From an uncultured Prevotella sp. (lineage in GTDB: Bacteria; Bacteroidota; Bacteroidia; Bacteroidales; Bacteroidaceae), in contig ONAJ01000020.1 in NCBI GenBank assembly GCA_900315775.1, forward strand, positions 1-42,734: a DNA stretch of 42,734 nt, written 5' to 3'. The number at the start of each line of letters is the position of its first letter. Within the stretch, counting starts at the first letter, position 1. A program made the translations under genes and the position numbers. Positions 1 through 7,004 of the stretch are shown here, piece by piece. The notes under the pieces were generated by a model. It was not told where the DNA came from. It made no database searches and was given only the letters and a program-made list of their open reading frames with translations.

Positions 1-55
1 GTCTCAATGCGAGTTCCTGTAACTCTGATAATTCTAAAACTTCTTTTGTCTCCAT
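1..55 (-). CDS. N-terminal fragment of an unidentified protein, cut by the window edge
   Basis: Reading leftward from an ATG at 55 there are 18 open codons (METKEVLELSELQELALR) running off the window. The peptide is acidic and helical in character. It is too short to assign to a family. No TAnnTTTG box is evident upstream on the minus strand, so the start is a guess based on the open frame and codon content. Confidence 0.35.
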   Translation of the reverse strand, partial: METKEVLELSELQELALR

Positions 56-164
56 CTTAAAACGCTGTTTTTTATTCAACGTTTTTCAGGGTAAGACACA
101 ACGAAAACCAGTAAAATGCAGTAAAAGTAGGCTTGTTACGACTTCAGCACCAAAGCACTTTACA

Positions 165-208
165 CCAAAAGTAGCCTACTTTTACCCCAAAAGTGGCGTA
201 CTTTTACC
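165..208. repeat. Two tandem 22-bp repeats, each containing a dyad
   Basis: Two adjacent 22-bp copies differ at two positions. The first contains the perfect odd palindrome AAAAGTAGCCTACTTTT (167-183). The second has AAAAGT/ACTTTT arms around a 5-base loop (189-205). A partial relative (AGTAAAAGTAGGC) lies at about 120-132. Together with the arrays at 226-305 this accounts for most of the 370-bp gene-free stretch 56-425, in which no convincing gene was found. Confidence 0.7.
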
Positions 209-225
209 TTGGAGTATATATAATG

Positions 226-252
226 TAGTGGAGAGAGGAGAGAGGAGAGAGA
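226..252. repeat. Short heptamer array, unit GAGAGGA
   Basis: About three copies of a 7-bp unit GAGAGGA (233-239, 240-246, 247-252 partial). The same unit, on the other strand, forms longer arrays inside two signal-peptide coding regions at 30318 and 39541. Here it is intergenic. Confidence 0.7.
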
Positions 253-269
253 TATGCTTTATGCGCTTC

Positions 270-305
270 TGAACTCCCCTCCCTTTGGAGGGGTTGGGGG
301 AGGCT
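270..305. repeat. G/C-rich hairpin repeat
   Basis: Inverted repeat CCCCTCC-CTTT-GGAGGGG (276-293) followed by a second G-rich block. An oppositely oriented relative lies at 3604-3637. It may act as a transcription terminator for minus-strand transcripts, but there is no clean T-run, so it is listed as a repeat. Confidence 0.6.
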
Positions 306-372
306 GTTACTATTCTCATCCCTCGCACCCTCGAAATTTGCGGCAGAAGTTGAAATAAAATAAGGAAATTAT

Positions 373-403
373 TTTGTGGTTTCCAAAATCTTTTGTAACT
401 TTG
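373..403 (+). promoter_or_regulatory. Promoter of the nucleotidyltransferase gene
   Basis: A -33 TTTG (373-376), 19-bp spacer and -7 TAACTTTG (396-403) match the Bacteroidetes primary sigma factor consensus exactly. The -33 element lies inside a GGAAA-N11-TTTCC dyad (364-384). An almost identical promoter recurs at 850-889. Confidence 0.75.
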
Positions 404-425
404 TCCCATAGAAATGTGATAATTT

Positions 426-740
426 ATGAAACAATTAGAGGTTATTGATAAAATTAGGGATGTAGGTCGTATGGTTCTGCCTTCTGGTAGCAATCTTCTA
501 CTCTATGGCTCAAGAGCAAGAGGTGAATCAAAAGAAACTTCTGATTGGGACCTTCTGATTTTACTTGATAAACCAAAACTCGTTGCTGACGACTATGATA
601 TTACCTACCCGTTTCGAGAATTAGGATGGGAGATGGGTGAAGAAATCACCCCTCATATTTACACAAAGAAGCAGTGGGCGGAATGGAGTTTTTTACCTTT
701 CTACAAGAATGTTGAACGCGATAAGAAGGTGTTATTATGA
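426..740 (+). CDS. MntA-like minimal nucleotidyltransferase (antitoxin of an MNT-HEPN pair)
   Basis: A 104-aa protein with the polymerase-beta-type nucleotidyltransferase signature GSRARG followed by SDWD, which fits the GSX10DXD motif of minimal nucleotidyltransferases (GS at about residues 29-30). Small MNT proteins of this kind act as antitoxins, several by AMPylating the HEPN RNase toxin encoded next to them. The stop codon overlaps the ATG of the next frame (ATGA at 737-740), the usual coupling for such pairs. That downstream partner is broken here (see 737-837), so this protein may be an orphan. A strong promoter lies at 373-403. The family call is firm; the antitoxin role is inferred from family and context. 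Confidence 0.8.
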   Translation: MKQLEVIDKIRDVGRMVLPSGSNLLLYGSRARGESKETSDWDLLILLDKPKLVADDYDITYPFRELGWEMGEEITPHIYTKKQWAEWSFLPFYKNVERDKKVLL

Positions 741-837
741 GTCTGACAACAGAAGAACGCGCAACCTTGGTCTCCTTGGAGCTTCTGCCAAACGTTTAAT
801 AGAGGATGTTGAAAGGATTGTTACACCAATTCAGTAA
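737..837 (+). pseudogene. Remnant of a HEPN toxin gene
   Basis: The ATG overlapping the MNT stop starts MSLTTEERATLVSLE, which resembles the N-terminus of HEPN proteins paired with MNT genes. The frame stops at 799 after 20 residues. In the next frame a short helical tail (AKRLIEDVERIV) ends at 837 and looks like a HEPN C-terminus. The simplest reading is an out-of-frame internal deletion that removed the roughly 100-residue core including the RNase motif. No other copy of the missing segment was seen. The assignment rests on memory of the family, so it is moderate. Confidence 0.55.
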
Positions 838-849
838 ATAAAAAAGTTA

Positions 850-889
850 GGAAATTGTTTTGCTGTTTCCCAAATGTTTTGTAACTTTG
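850..889 (+). promoter_or_regulatory. Promoter of the 886-aa surface protein gene
   Basis: A -33 TTTG (859-862), 19-bp spacer and -7 TAACTTTG (882-889) lie about 55 bp before the start codon. The -33 lies within the dyad GGAAA-N11-TTTCC (850-870), as in the promoter at 364-403. The two promoters are nearly the same over about 45 bp. Confidence 0.75.
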
Positions 890-944
890 TACCGATATTT
901 GAATACTAACTACTAAAATAATAACAATTAAAACTTAAAACAAC

Positions 945-3605
945 ATGAAAAAACTTTTATCTATTTTAACTTTGCTCGTCGTGGCTGTGACCGGGGCGTG
1001 GGCGGATGCTACCTATTATATGGTAGATCGAACTGGTGATACACCAACATTGACATCAGATTTCCGTGTAGAACAGAATTTAGTTTTAGATGGAAGTAAT
1101 AATCCGATAGTATTTGAAGGAAATTCATTATTGGGTTATGTGAGAAACAGCGGAACTCAGTCTGCAATTACTGGAACAGTAGATTTTAAAAAACACTTCG
1201 CGTATGACGTCAAATCTACCGCAACAAAAATAAAGTTATATGTGTATAATACAAATAATAGTGAAAAGAAATTATACATTAGTGAAGTAAAGGAAGGCGA
1301 AACGAGCGAATCACATATAACGACCAAAAACGTAGCTTCCAAAACTGCAACCATTTTAGAATATGAAACAACTAACACGAAAAATAGTACTATTTTCTTT
1401 TATGTAAATTCAACAAATATTCAATATTATCAGATAGAAGCAGTTGAGTCTGGGACTCCTCTTCCAACTGCGGGTGAACCGGGCTACGAACTAAACTTTA
1501 ATAAGGGAAGAGCTTGTGCGAAGTCTAATACTTTAGCCAAACTGGATGGTATTGAACTTCTTTTAAATTCAGACTATAAACCTTGTTCTAATACAGAAGC
1601 AAGAATAAAAAGTAAGGGAACGCAATATATTAAGTTTACAACGACAGTTGCCACGGAAGTTTCGGTAAATGTTTCTACCGATAAAACATATTACATATCA
1701 TCTACAATAGATGCTTCAGAAGCGGGGGTTTCTTCATACACAGCAAATGCAACAAAGATAATCCCTGCCGGAACATGGTATATCGTTCCAAATGAATCTG
1801 AAGTTAAAGTGACAAAATTATCATTTGCTGCAAGCGGTCTCTCTATCAAGACTCAGCCAGTATCTGCAGAGTATATTCTTAATGCGACTGCAACTCCTTT
1901 AACTGTTGTGGCACAGGGCGGAACAGAACCTTATACTTACCAGTGGTATTCTTGCAGCGATGCTGAGAAGACAAATCCACAGGCTGTTGGTACAAATTCA
2001 GCTTCTTATACACCTTCTACGGCAGCGACCGGTTACTACTATTGTAAAGTAACAGATAGCGCAACTCCAACTCCTGCTTCTGTAGAATCAGACGTTGCAA
2101 CAATTACCATTTCTGCAGCAGCAGCTCCTACATTCACTTCTGTAACTCCGAGCGCAACAAACGTCGTAAGGGGTACTGCTTCAACAATAACAGCAGTGGT
2201 AGAGGGTAATCCCGACCCGACAGTTACCTGGTATTCATGTGACGATGCAGAAAAGACAAATCCTGTAGAAGCAGGTACAGGACTTGTATTGAACCTTACA
2301 AACGATGCTATGGGAACATTCTACTACTATGCAGTAGCAACTAATGGAGTTAGTCCCGACGCAGAAAGTGCTGTTCAGACAATAACTGTAACAGGTAAGA
2401 AAGATTGCGAACTGACTAATATTAAGTTCTCGAATGGTGCTTATGGTGCTATCGGTACATTGTCTGAGGGCGCAGCTACGGTTACCGTTCCATATCTGGA
2501 TGGTGAGAGCGAACCAACAATTAACGAAAGTTCAATAGTAATTTCTTCAGATGCTACATACGCTATTGTTGGTGACGTACTCACTGTGACAGCTGAGGAC
2601 GGAATAACAAAGGGCGTCTATACTATTACAAAGAGTGCAATTCCTCCTCTTACAGTTACCGGTGATATAGCAACTACGATCTTTGATGCTGTTCCTATTT
2701 GGGCATTTAACCCATATGGTTTCGATGCAGAGAAAGGTGTTAAGATTGCGAAGAAGGTTGATGAAGCAAGCAATAGGCGTATTGCAAAGGGTAATACTCG
2801 TATGTATTTCTTTATTGGACCAGCGGTTAAGTTGACTCTCACATCCGGCTCTACAGGAGCAAGAGACATAAAGGTATATCGTAACGGTGTGCAACTTGCT
2901 AAGCCAACAAAATCAGCAGCCGAAAATGAGTCAATTGATATTGAACTCAATGCGACAGCTCCTTGTATGATTATGATTGAAAGTAATCAGACAGGTGGTG
3001 ATACAGGCTTTACAAAGTATGCTGTAACAGCCGTTTCTAAGGTAGAAGTCACCTCTGCCGAGTGGGCAACGACAACTACTCCGAATTATCCCGTAACTTT
3101 TGACGCTAATGCTAAAGTCTATGTGGTAACAAGTGCTGAGAGTAGCATCCAGCTGACTCAGATTACTGAGGCTCCTGCTAACACTCCTGTCGTTGTTAAT
3201 GCTCCTACAGGTTCTTACACAATGACACCGAAGTCTGAGGCTGCAGCTATTGAGACAAACATGTTGAAGTCTAAGACTGCTAACGATGAGACAGCTGCTG
3301 TTGGTGACTATGCATTAGGAACATGGATTGATGGCGGTAACACCGTTGTTGGTTTTGGAAAACTCAATGCTGCAGGTGTTGCTAATATGACAGACGACAA
3401 GGCGTTCATTCCTGCATCTTTATTGGCTAACGCTGTTGACTTCCTCCCATTCGTTATCGGTGACGAGGAGAACGAAACAACTTCAATCAAGGCTGTTGAG
3501 ACAGCAGAAGTTAGCGGTACCGTATATAACCTCGCTGGTCAGAAGGTTGGCAAGGACTATAAGGGTATTGTAATTGTGAATGGTAAAAAGTTCGTGAGAA
3601 AATAA
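945..3605 (+). CDS. Secreted Ig-like surface/adhesin-type protein
   Basis: An 886-aa protein with a clear Sec signal peptide (MKKLLSILTLLVVAVTGAWA, cleavage near residue 20). The N-terminal third is Thr/Ser/Asn-rich and beta-like. Two related Ig-like modules follow at about 300-390 and 395-480, each with a Q/T-W-Y-S-C-x-D-A-E-K-T-N-P core. A further beta module begins near 485 (C-E-L-T-N-I-K-F). The last 30 residues (V-Y-N-L-A-G-Q-K-V, ending in VNGKKFVRK) match the short C-terminal tail common on secreted Prevotella proteins, which resembles type IX secretion sorting domains. A PorT-like protein is encoded at 14307. No catalytic motif was recognised; a binding or adhesion role is inferred. 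The gene is more AT-rich than the mre operon nearby. Confidence 0.75.
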   Translation: MKKLLSILTLLVVAVTGAWADATYYMVDRTGDTPTLTSDFRVEQNLVLDGSNNPIVFEGNSLLGYVRNSGTQSAITGTVDFKKHFAYDVKSTATKIKLYVYNTNNSEKKLYISEVKEGETSESHITTKNVASKTATILEYETTNTKNSTIFFYVNSTNIQYYQIEAVESGTPLPTAGEPGYELNFNKGRACAKSNTLAKLDGIELLLNSDYKPCSNTEARIKSKGTQYIKFTTTVATEVSVNVSTDKTYYISSTIDASEAGVSSYTANATKIIPAGTWYIVPNESEVKVTKLSFAASGLSIKTQPVSAEYILNATATPLTVVAQGGTEPYTYQWYSCSDAEKTNPQAVGTNSASYTPSTAATGYYYCKVTDSATPTPASVESDVATITISAAAAPTFTSVTPSATNVVRGTASTITAVVEGNPDPTVTWYSCDDAEKTNPVEAGTGLVLNLTNDAMGTFYYYAVATNGVSPDAESAVQTITVTGKKDCELTNIKFSNGAYGAIGTLSEGAATVTVPYLDGESEPTINESSIVISSDATYAIVGDVLTVTAEDGITKGVYTITKSAIPPLTVTGDIATTIFDAVPIWAFNPYGFDAEKGVKIAKKVDEASNRRIAKGNTRMYFFIGPAVKLTLTSGSTGARDIKVYRNGVQLAKPTKSAAENESIDIELNATAPCMIMIESNQTGGDTGFTKYAVTAVSKVEVTSAEWATTTTPNYPVTFDANAKVYVVTSAESSIQLTQITEAPANTPVVVNAPTGSYTMTPKSEAAAIETNMLKSKTANDETAAVGDYALGTWIDGGNTVVGFGKLNAAGVANMTDDKAFIPASLLANAVDFLPFVIGDEENETTSIKAVETAEVSGTVYNLAGQKVGKDYKGIVIVNGKKFVRK

Positions 3606-3637
3606 AAACCCCTCCCCAGCCCCTCCCGAGGGAGGGG
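3604..3637. terminator. G/C-rich hairpin repeat after the surface protein gene
   Basis: Perfect inverted repeat CCCCTCCC-GA-GGGAGGGG (3620-3637) beginning right at the surface-protein stop codon. It is an inverted relative of the repeat at 270-305. It probably ends transcription, although no T-run follows, so it could equally be a processing signal or a repetitive element. Confidence 0.5.
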
Positions 3638-3675
3638 TTACAGGAAGCTGATTAACAAATTAAGAATTTACAAAA

Positions 3676-3864
3676 ATGAAAAAATATATTAAGCCAAATA
3701 CTGACGTGCAGGCAATAGAACTGCAGCAGATGATAGCAGCAAGTCTTCAGAAGACCGACGAACCTATCACCAACCCACTGAGTAAGGGTGAGTACATCAT
3801 GGAAGATGTGGACATCTTCGGAACGAAGAAAGACAAGTGGGCTGTTGAGGAAGAAGAGGAGTAA
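3676..3864 (+). CDS. Small acidic protein of unknown function (MKKYIKP-type)
   Basis: A 62-aa protein that starts MKKYIKPNTDVQAIELQQMI, has a middle D-E-P-I-T-N-P-L-S-K-G segment and ends in a highly acidic E-rich tail. There is no signal peptide, Cys or membrane segment. Short proteins with a similar start (MKKxYxxPxxxV, then MIAxS) are frequent in Prevotella and Bacteroides, usually unannotated; this is from memory, not a search. It follows the secreted protein by 70 bp and ends before a good intrinsic terminator, so it is a real transcription unit end. A precursor peptide or regulator is possible, but no modifying enzyme is encoded nearby. Confidence 0.6.
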   Translation: MKKYIKPNTDVQAIELQQMIAASLQKTDEPITNPLSKGEYIMEDVDIFGTKKDKWAVEEEEE

Positions 3865-3903
3865 AAACTCCGGGAATTTTCTCAGACTAAGACTATACGA
3901 ATT

Positions 3904-3940
3904 GAGGGGCGTCAATAATAGATGCCCCTCATTCTTTTTT
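3904..3940 (+). terminator. Intrinsic terminator
   Basis: GAGGGGCGTC (3904-3913) pairs with GATGCCCCTC (3921-3930) with one G-T wobble, followed by ATTCTTTTTTCT. It ends the unit carrying the 62-aa protein and separates it from purH. Confidence 0.8.
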
Positions 3941-3952
3941 CTAAAAAGAAAA

Positions 3953-3984
3953 TTTGGCAGTGTTATACTAAATGATTACCTTTG
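3953..3984 (+). promoter_or_regulatory. Promoter of the purH-mre-rodA operon
   Basis: TTTG (3953-3956), 20-bp spacer, TACCTTTG (3977-3984). It lies directly after a terminator and about 40 bp before the purH start. No other convincing promoter was seen before mreB, so it probably drives the whole operon. Confidence 0.7.
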
Positions 3985-4025
3985 CAACCACAATTGATGG
4001 GAGATAACAAGTAACAAAAAATACT

Positions 4026-4616
4026 ATGTCAGAGAAGAAAAGAATCAAGACTGCATTGGTGTCTGTATTCCACAAGGACGGACTAGAAGAACTGCTGAAG
4101 AAGTTGAACGACGAGGGGGTGAAATTCCTCTCTACTGGTGGTACCCAGTCGTTTATTGAGTCGTTAGGCTATGAGTGCCAGACGGTAGAGAGTGTGACAA
4201 CATACCCTTCAATACTTGGAGGACGCGTGAAGACGCTTCACCCGAAGGTGTTCGGAGGAATACTGGCACGTCGCGACAACGAGGGCGACAAGAAACAAAT
4301 GGCGGAATACGAAATTCCTGAAATTGACCTCGTCGTTGTTGACCTCTATCCCTTTGAGCAGACCGTTGCTAACCCCGACAGCTCTGAACAGGACATAATA
4401 GAGAAGATAGACATCGGCGGCATATCGCTGATACGTGCAGCAGCAAAGAACTTCAATGACGTGGTGATAGTACCCAGCAAGAAGGAGTACGGCGTACTGC
4501 TCGACATTCTTAATGCTCAAGGCGCAGAGACTACACGCGAACAGCGCAAGATGTTTGCAAAGCGCGCTTTCGGAGTAAGCAGTCATTACGATACTGCTAT
4601 TGAGCAGTGGTTTTAA
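4026..4616 (+). CDS. purH: IMP cyclohydrolase, single-domain PurH
   Basis: A 196-aa protein corresponding to the N-terminal MGS-like IMP cyclohydrolase domain of PurH, which closes FAICAR to IMP in the last step of purine synthesis. Signature stretches are STGGTQ (about 37-42), GGRVKTLHPKVFGGIL (about 65-80) and a D-I-G-G-I-S-L-I-R-A-A-A-K-N segment near 128-141. Usual bifunctional PurH is about 510 aa with a C-terminal AICAR transformylase; this one stops right after the SSHYD segment, and mreB begins 25 bp later, so the second domain is absent. The end is clean and not an obvious frameshift. purH upstream of mreB is a Bacteroidales arrangement. The transformylase must be encoded elsewhere. 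Confidence 0.85.
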   Translation: MSEKKRIKTALVSVFHKDGLEELLKKLNDEGVKFLSTGGTQSFIESLGYECQTVESVTTYPSILGGRVKTLHPKVFGGILARRDNEGDKKQMAEYEIPEIDLVVVDLYPFEQTVANPDSSEQDIIEKIDIGGISLIRAAAKNFNDVVIVPSKKEYGVLLDILNAQGAETTREQRKMFAKRAFGVSSHYDTAIEQWF

Positions 4617-4641
4617 GAAAAACTAAAAAAACGAAAGAAAA

Positions 4642-5664
4642 ATGGGATTTTTTTCATTACAGCAAGAAATTGCAATGGACTTAGGCACCGCCAATACTAT
4701 CATTATGAGTGATGATAAGATAGCTGTTGACGAGCCTTCGGTAGTGGCTATTGATGCCCGCACAGAGAAAGTTGTCGCTGTTGGAAGCGAGGCTAAAATG
4801 ATGTACGAGAAGACTAACGACAACATCAGAGCTATACGTCCGTTGAGAGACGGTGTGATAGCCGACTTCTCTGCCTGCGAGCAGATGATGCGCGGCATGA
4901 TAAAGAAGGTGCACACAGGAAGCCGCCTCTTCTCACCGTCGCTGCGTATGGTTATCGGTGTTCCTTCGGGAAGTACCGAAGTGGAGCTCCGTGCCGTTCG
5001 TGACTCTGCAGAGCACGCCGGCGGACGCGACGTATATCTTATCTTCGAACCTATGGCTGCCGCTGTGGGTATTGGTCTTGACGTTGAGGCTCCGGAGGGT
5101 AACATGATTGTCGATATAGGTGGCGGTACAACAGAGATTGCCGTAGTATCACTCGGAGGCATCGTGACAAACCACTCTATAAAGGTGGCTGGCGACGACC
5201 TTACTGCCGACATCCAGGAGTATATGGGACGTCAGCACAACGTGAAGGTCAGCGAACGTATGGCAGAACGTATAAAGATTAATGTAGGTTCTGCACTTAC
5301 AGACCTTGGCGACGAGGCTCCCGAGGACTATACCGTTCACGGACCAAACAAGATTACTGCACTGCCTATGGAGGTGCCTGTATGCTACCAGGAGATAGCA
5401 CACTGCTTAGACCGCACCATAGCACGTATAGAGTCAGCAGTACTCTCAACACTCGAAGATACTCCTCCAGAGCTCTATGCCGACATCGTAAGAAACGGCA
5501 TCTGGCTCACTGGTGGTGGTGCGCTGCTGAGAGGTCTTAGCACAAGACTCCAGGAGAAGATACACATCCCCGTCCACGTGGCTGAGGAGCCGCTGCTCTG
5601 TGTTGCCAAAGGTGCAGGAATAGCTCTTAATAACGTAAACCGCTTCTCGTTCCTGATGCGATAA
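4642..5664 (+). CDS. mreB: Rod shape-determining actin MreB
   Basis: A 340-aa bacterial actin that polymerises under the membrane and positions the lateral wall synthesis complex. The actin-type phosphate loops are visible: DLGTANT near residue 13, DIGGGTTEIAV in the middle and LTGGGALL near the C-terminus. Length matches the family. The N-terminus is hydrophobic/amphipathic (GFFSLQQEIAM), consistent with membrane attachment. It is followed with no gap by mreC and sits in the order expected for an elongasome operon. Confidence 0.97.
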   Translation: MGFFSLQQEIAMDLGTANTIIMSDDKIAVDEPSVVAIDARTEKVVAVGSEAKMMYEKTNDNIRAIRPLRDGVIADFSACEQMMRGMIKKVHTGSRLFSPSLRMVIGVPSGSTEVELRAVRDSAEHAGGRDVYLIFEPMAAAVGIGLDVEAPEGNMIVDIGGGTTEIAVVSLGGIVTNHSIKVAGDDLTADIQEYMGRQHNVKVSERMAERIKINVGSALTDLGDEAPEDYTVHGPNKITALPMEVPVCYQEIAHCLDRTIARIESAVLSTLEDTPPELYADIVRNGIWLTGGGALLRGLSTRLQEKIHIPVHVAEEPLLCVAKGAGIALNNVNRFSFLMR

Positions 5665-6507
5665 ATGCAGAGCCTGTTAGCATTCCTGTCAAAATACAAC
5701 CATTGGTTACTATTCGTATTCCTTGAAGTGGTTAGTATGGTGCTGTTGTTCCGTTTTAACAGCTACCAGGGGAGTGTCTATTTTACTGCAGCAAATGCCG
5801 TCAGCGGACAGGTGCTCGAGTGGAACAGCGGGGTAGAAAAGTTCTTGTATCAGTCGGAACTGAACGAACAGCTGACAAAGCGTAACGTACAGTTAGAACT
5901 GCAGAACCGACAGTTGATGGCAATGCTTAACAAACGTGAGGCGCCCATACCCAAGGACGTCGTAGGATATAAAGTTATCAGCGCTAAGGTGGTGAGCAAC
6001 TCGCTCGGCAAGCGCGATAACTTTATTGTCATTGATAAGGGTTCTGCCGACGGAGTGAGACGCGATATGGGTGTGACAAGCGGTACAGGAATAGTAGGAA
6101 CGGTGTATCTCACCTCTGCCCACCACAGTCTGGTGATACCCGTGCTGAACTCACGTTCAAACATCAGCGTGGCGATAAGCAAACGCGGGTACTTCGGATA
6201 CCTGCAGTGGAGCGGTGGCGACAGCAGGACAGCAGACGTCAACGACGTTCCGCGACACGCACACTTCAGACTTTACGACAAGGTGGTGACAAGCGGCTAT
6301 TCGTCGATATTCCCTCCGGGACTGATGGTAGGAAAAGTGTTGCACGTATATAACTCCGACGACGGAATGTCATACCGACTGAAGGTGCAGCTATCTACAG
6401 ACTTCGGACGTCTGCGCGATGTCTGCGTCATTGACAACGCTCCTATGGAGGAACGCATAAACTTAATAAGGGCAGCACAAGACTCGTTAGGAATACAAGC
6501 ACAATGA
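5665..6507 (+). CDS. mreC: Rod shape-determining protein MreC
   Basis: A 280-aa bitopic membrane protein. It has a short cytoplasmic N-terminus, one membrane segment (about 13-30), a coiled-coil stretch rich in Q/N/L (about 60-95) and the beta-rich periplasmic MreC domain, with D-K-G-S-A-D-G-V and the later Y-D-K-V-V-T-S-G-Y and F-P-P-G-L motifs. It links MreB to PBP2 and RodA. The ATG directly follows the mreB stop codon and the 3' end overlaps mreD by 4 bp, showing tight translational coupling. Confidence 0.95.
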   Translation: MQSLLAFLSKYNHWLLFVFLEVVSMVLLFRFNSYQGSVYFTAANAVSGQVLEWNSGVEKFLYQSELNEQLTKRNVQLELQNRQLMAMLNKREAPIPKDVVGYKVISAKVVSNSLGKRDNFIVIDKGSADGVRRDMGVTSGTGIVGTVYLTSAHHSLVIPVLNSRSNISVAISKRGYFGYLQWSGGDSRTADVNDVPRHAHFRLYDKVVTSGYSSIFPPGLMVGKVLHVYNSDDGMSYRLKVQLSTDFGRLRDVCVIDNAPMEERINLIRAAQDSLGIQAQ

Positions 6508-7004
6508 GCGTAGCAACGATAAGAAAGACGATGTTGCTGGTGCTGACAATAATATGTCAGGCACTGGTGTTCAACCGGATACAACTGTTCGGGTGCGTGA
6601 CACCGATGATTTATCTGTACTTCCCGATGCGCTTCAGAGGCAACAAACCAAAGTGGACAATACTGCTGTGGTGCTTCGCGCTGGGACTGGGAGTGGATAT
6701 ATTCTCGAACACTCCGGGAATGTCGGCTGCCTCGATGACACTAATAGGACTGGTGCAGCCCTACCTCGCAGTAATCTTCAAACCCCGTGACAGCGAGGAA
6801 GAGGACGCTCCGACAATGAAACTCATGGGAACGGCGTCGTTCGTTTACTACACCTTGATCTGTGTGTTTATACATAACGTGGTGTATTTCTCGTTAGAGT
6901 GGTTCAGCTTCTTCGAACCGCTGCTGTGGCTGCTCAGCATCGTTGGCAGTACCGTACTTACCGTTGTTCTTATCCTCATCATAGAACACTATCGTAAACG
7001 ATGA
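6504..7004 (+). CDS. mreD: Rod shape-determining protein MreD
   Basis: A 166-aa, very hydrophobic protein with about five predicted membrane helices and a basic C-terminus (E-H-Y-R-K-R). The G-L-G-V-D-I-F-S motif after the second or third helix is typical of MreD. It begins in the ATGA overlap with mreC and ends in an ATGA overlap with the PBP2 gene. Function is scaffolding of the MreC/PBP2/RodA complex. Confidence 0.93.
   Translation: MSVATIRKTMLLVLTIICQALVFNRIQLFGCVTPMIYLYFPMRFRGNKPKWTILLWCFALGLGVDIFSNTPGMSAASMTLIGLVQPYLAVIFKPRDSEEEDAPTMKLMGTASFVYYTLICVFIHNVVYFSLEWFSFFEPLLWLLSIVGSTVLTVVLILIIEHYRKR

Noticed and set aside
1-425. Insertion-sequence end or integration site at the left edge
   Set aside because: Repeats are present but no transposase or integrase fragment and no target-site duplication was seen.
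182-493. 103-codon minus-strand frame over the 5' repeats and MNT start
   Set aside because: Built from repeat DNA (including the GAGAGGA array) and the MNT promoter; no protein character. The S-L-L-S-P-L-S piece is simply the translated heptamer.
4026-4616. Frameshift truncation of purH
   Set aside because: Only 25 bp separate the stop codon from mreB, with no leftover transformylase sequence in any frame, so it is a natural single-domain form or an old loss, not a recent frameshift.
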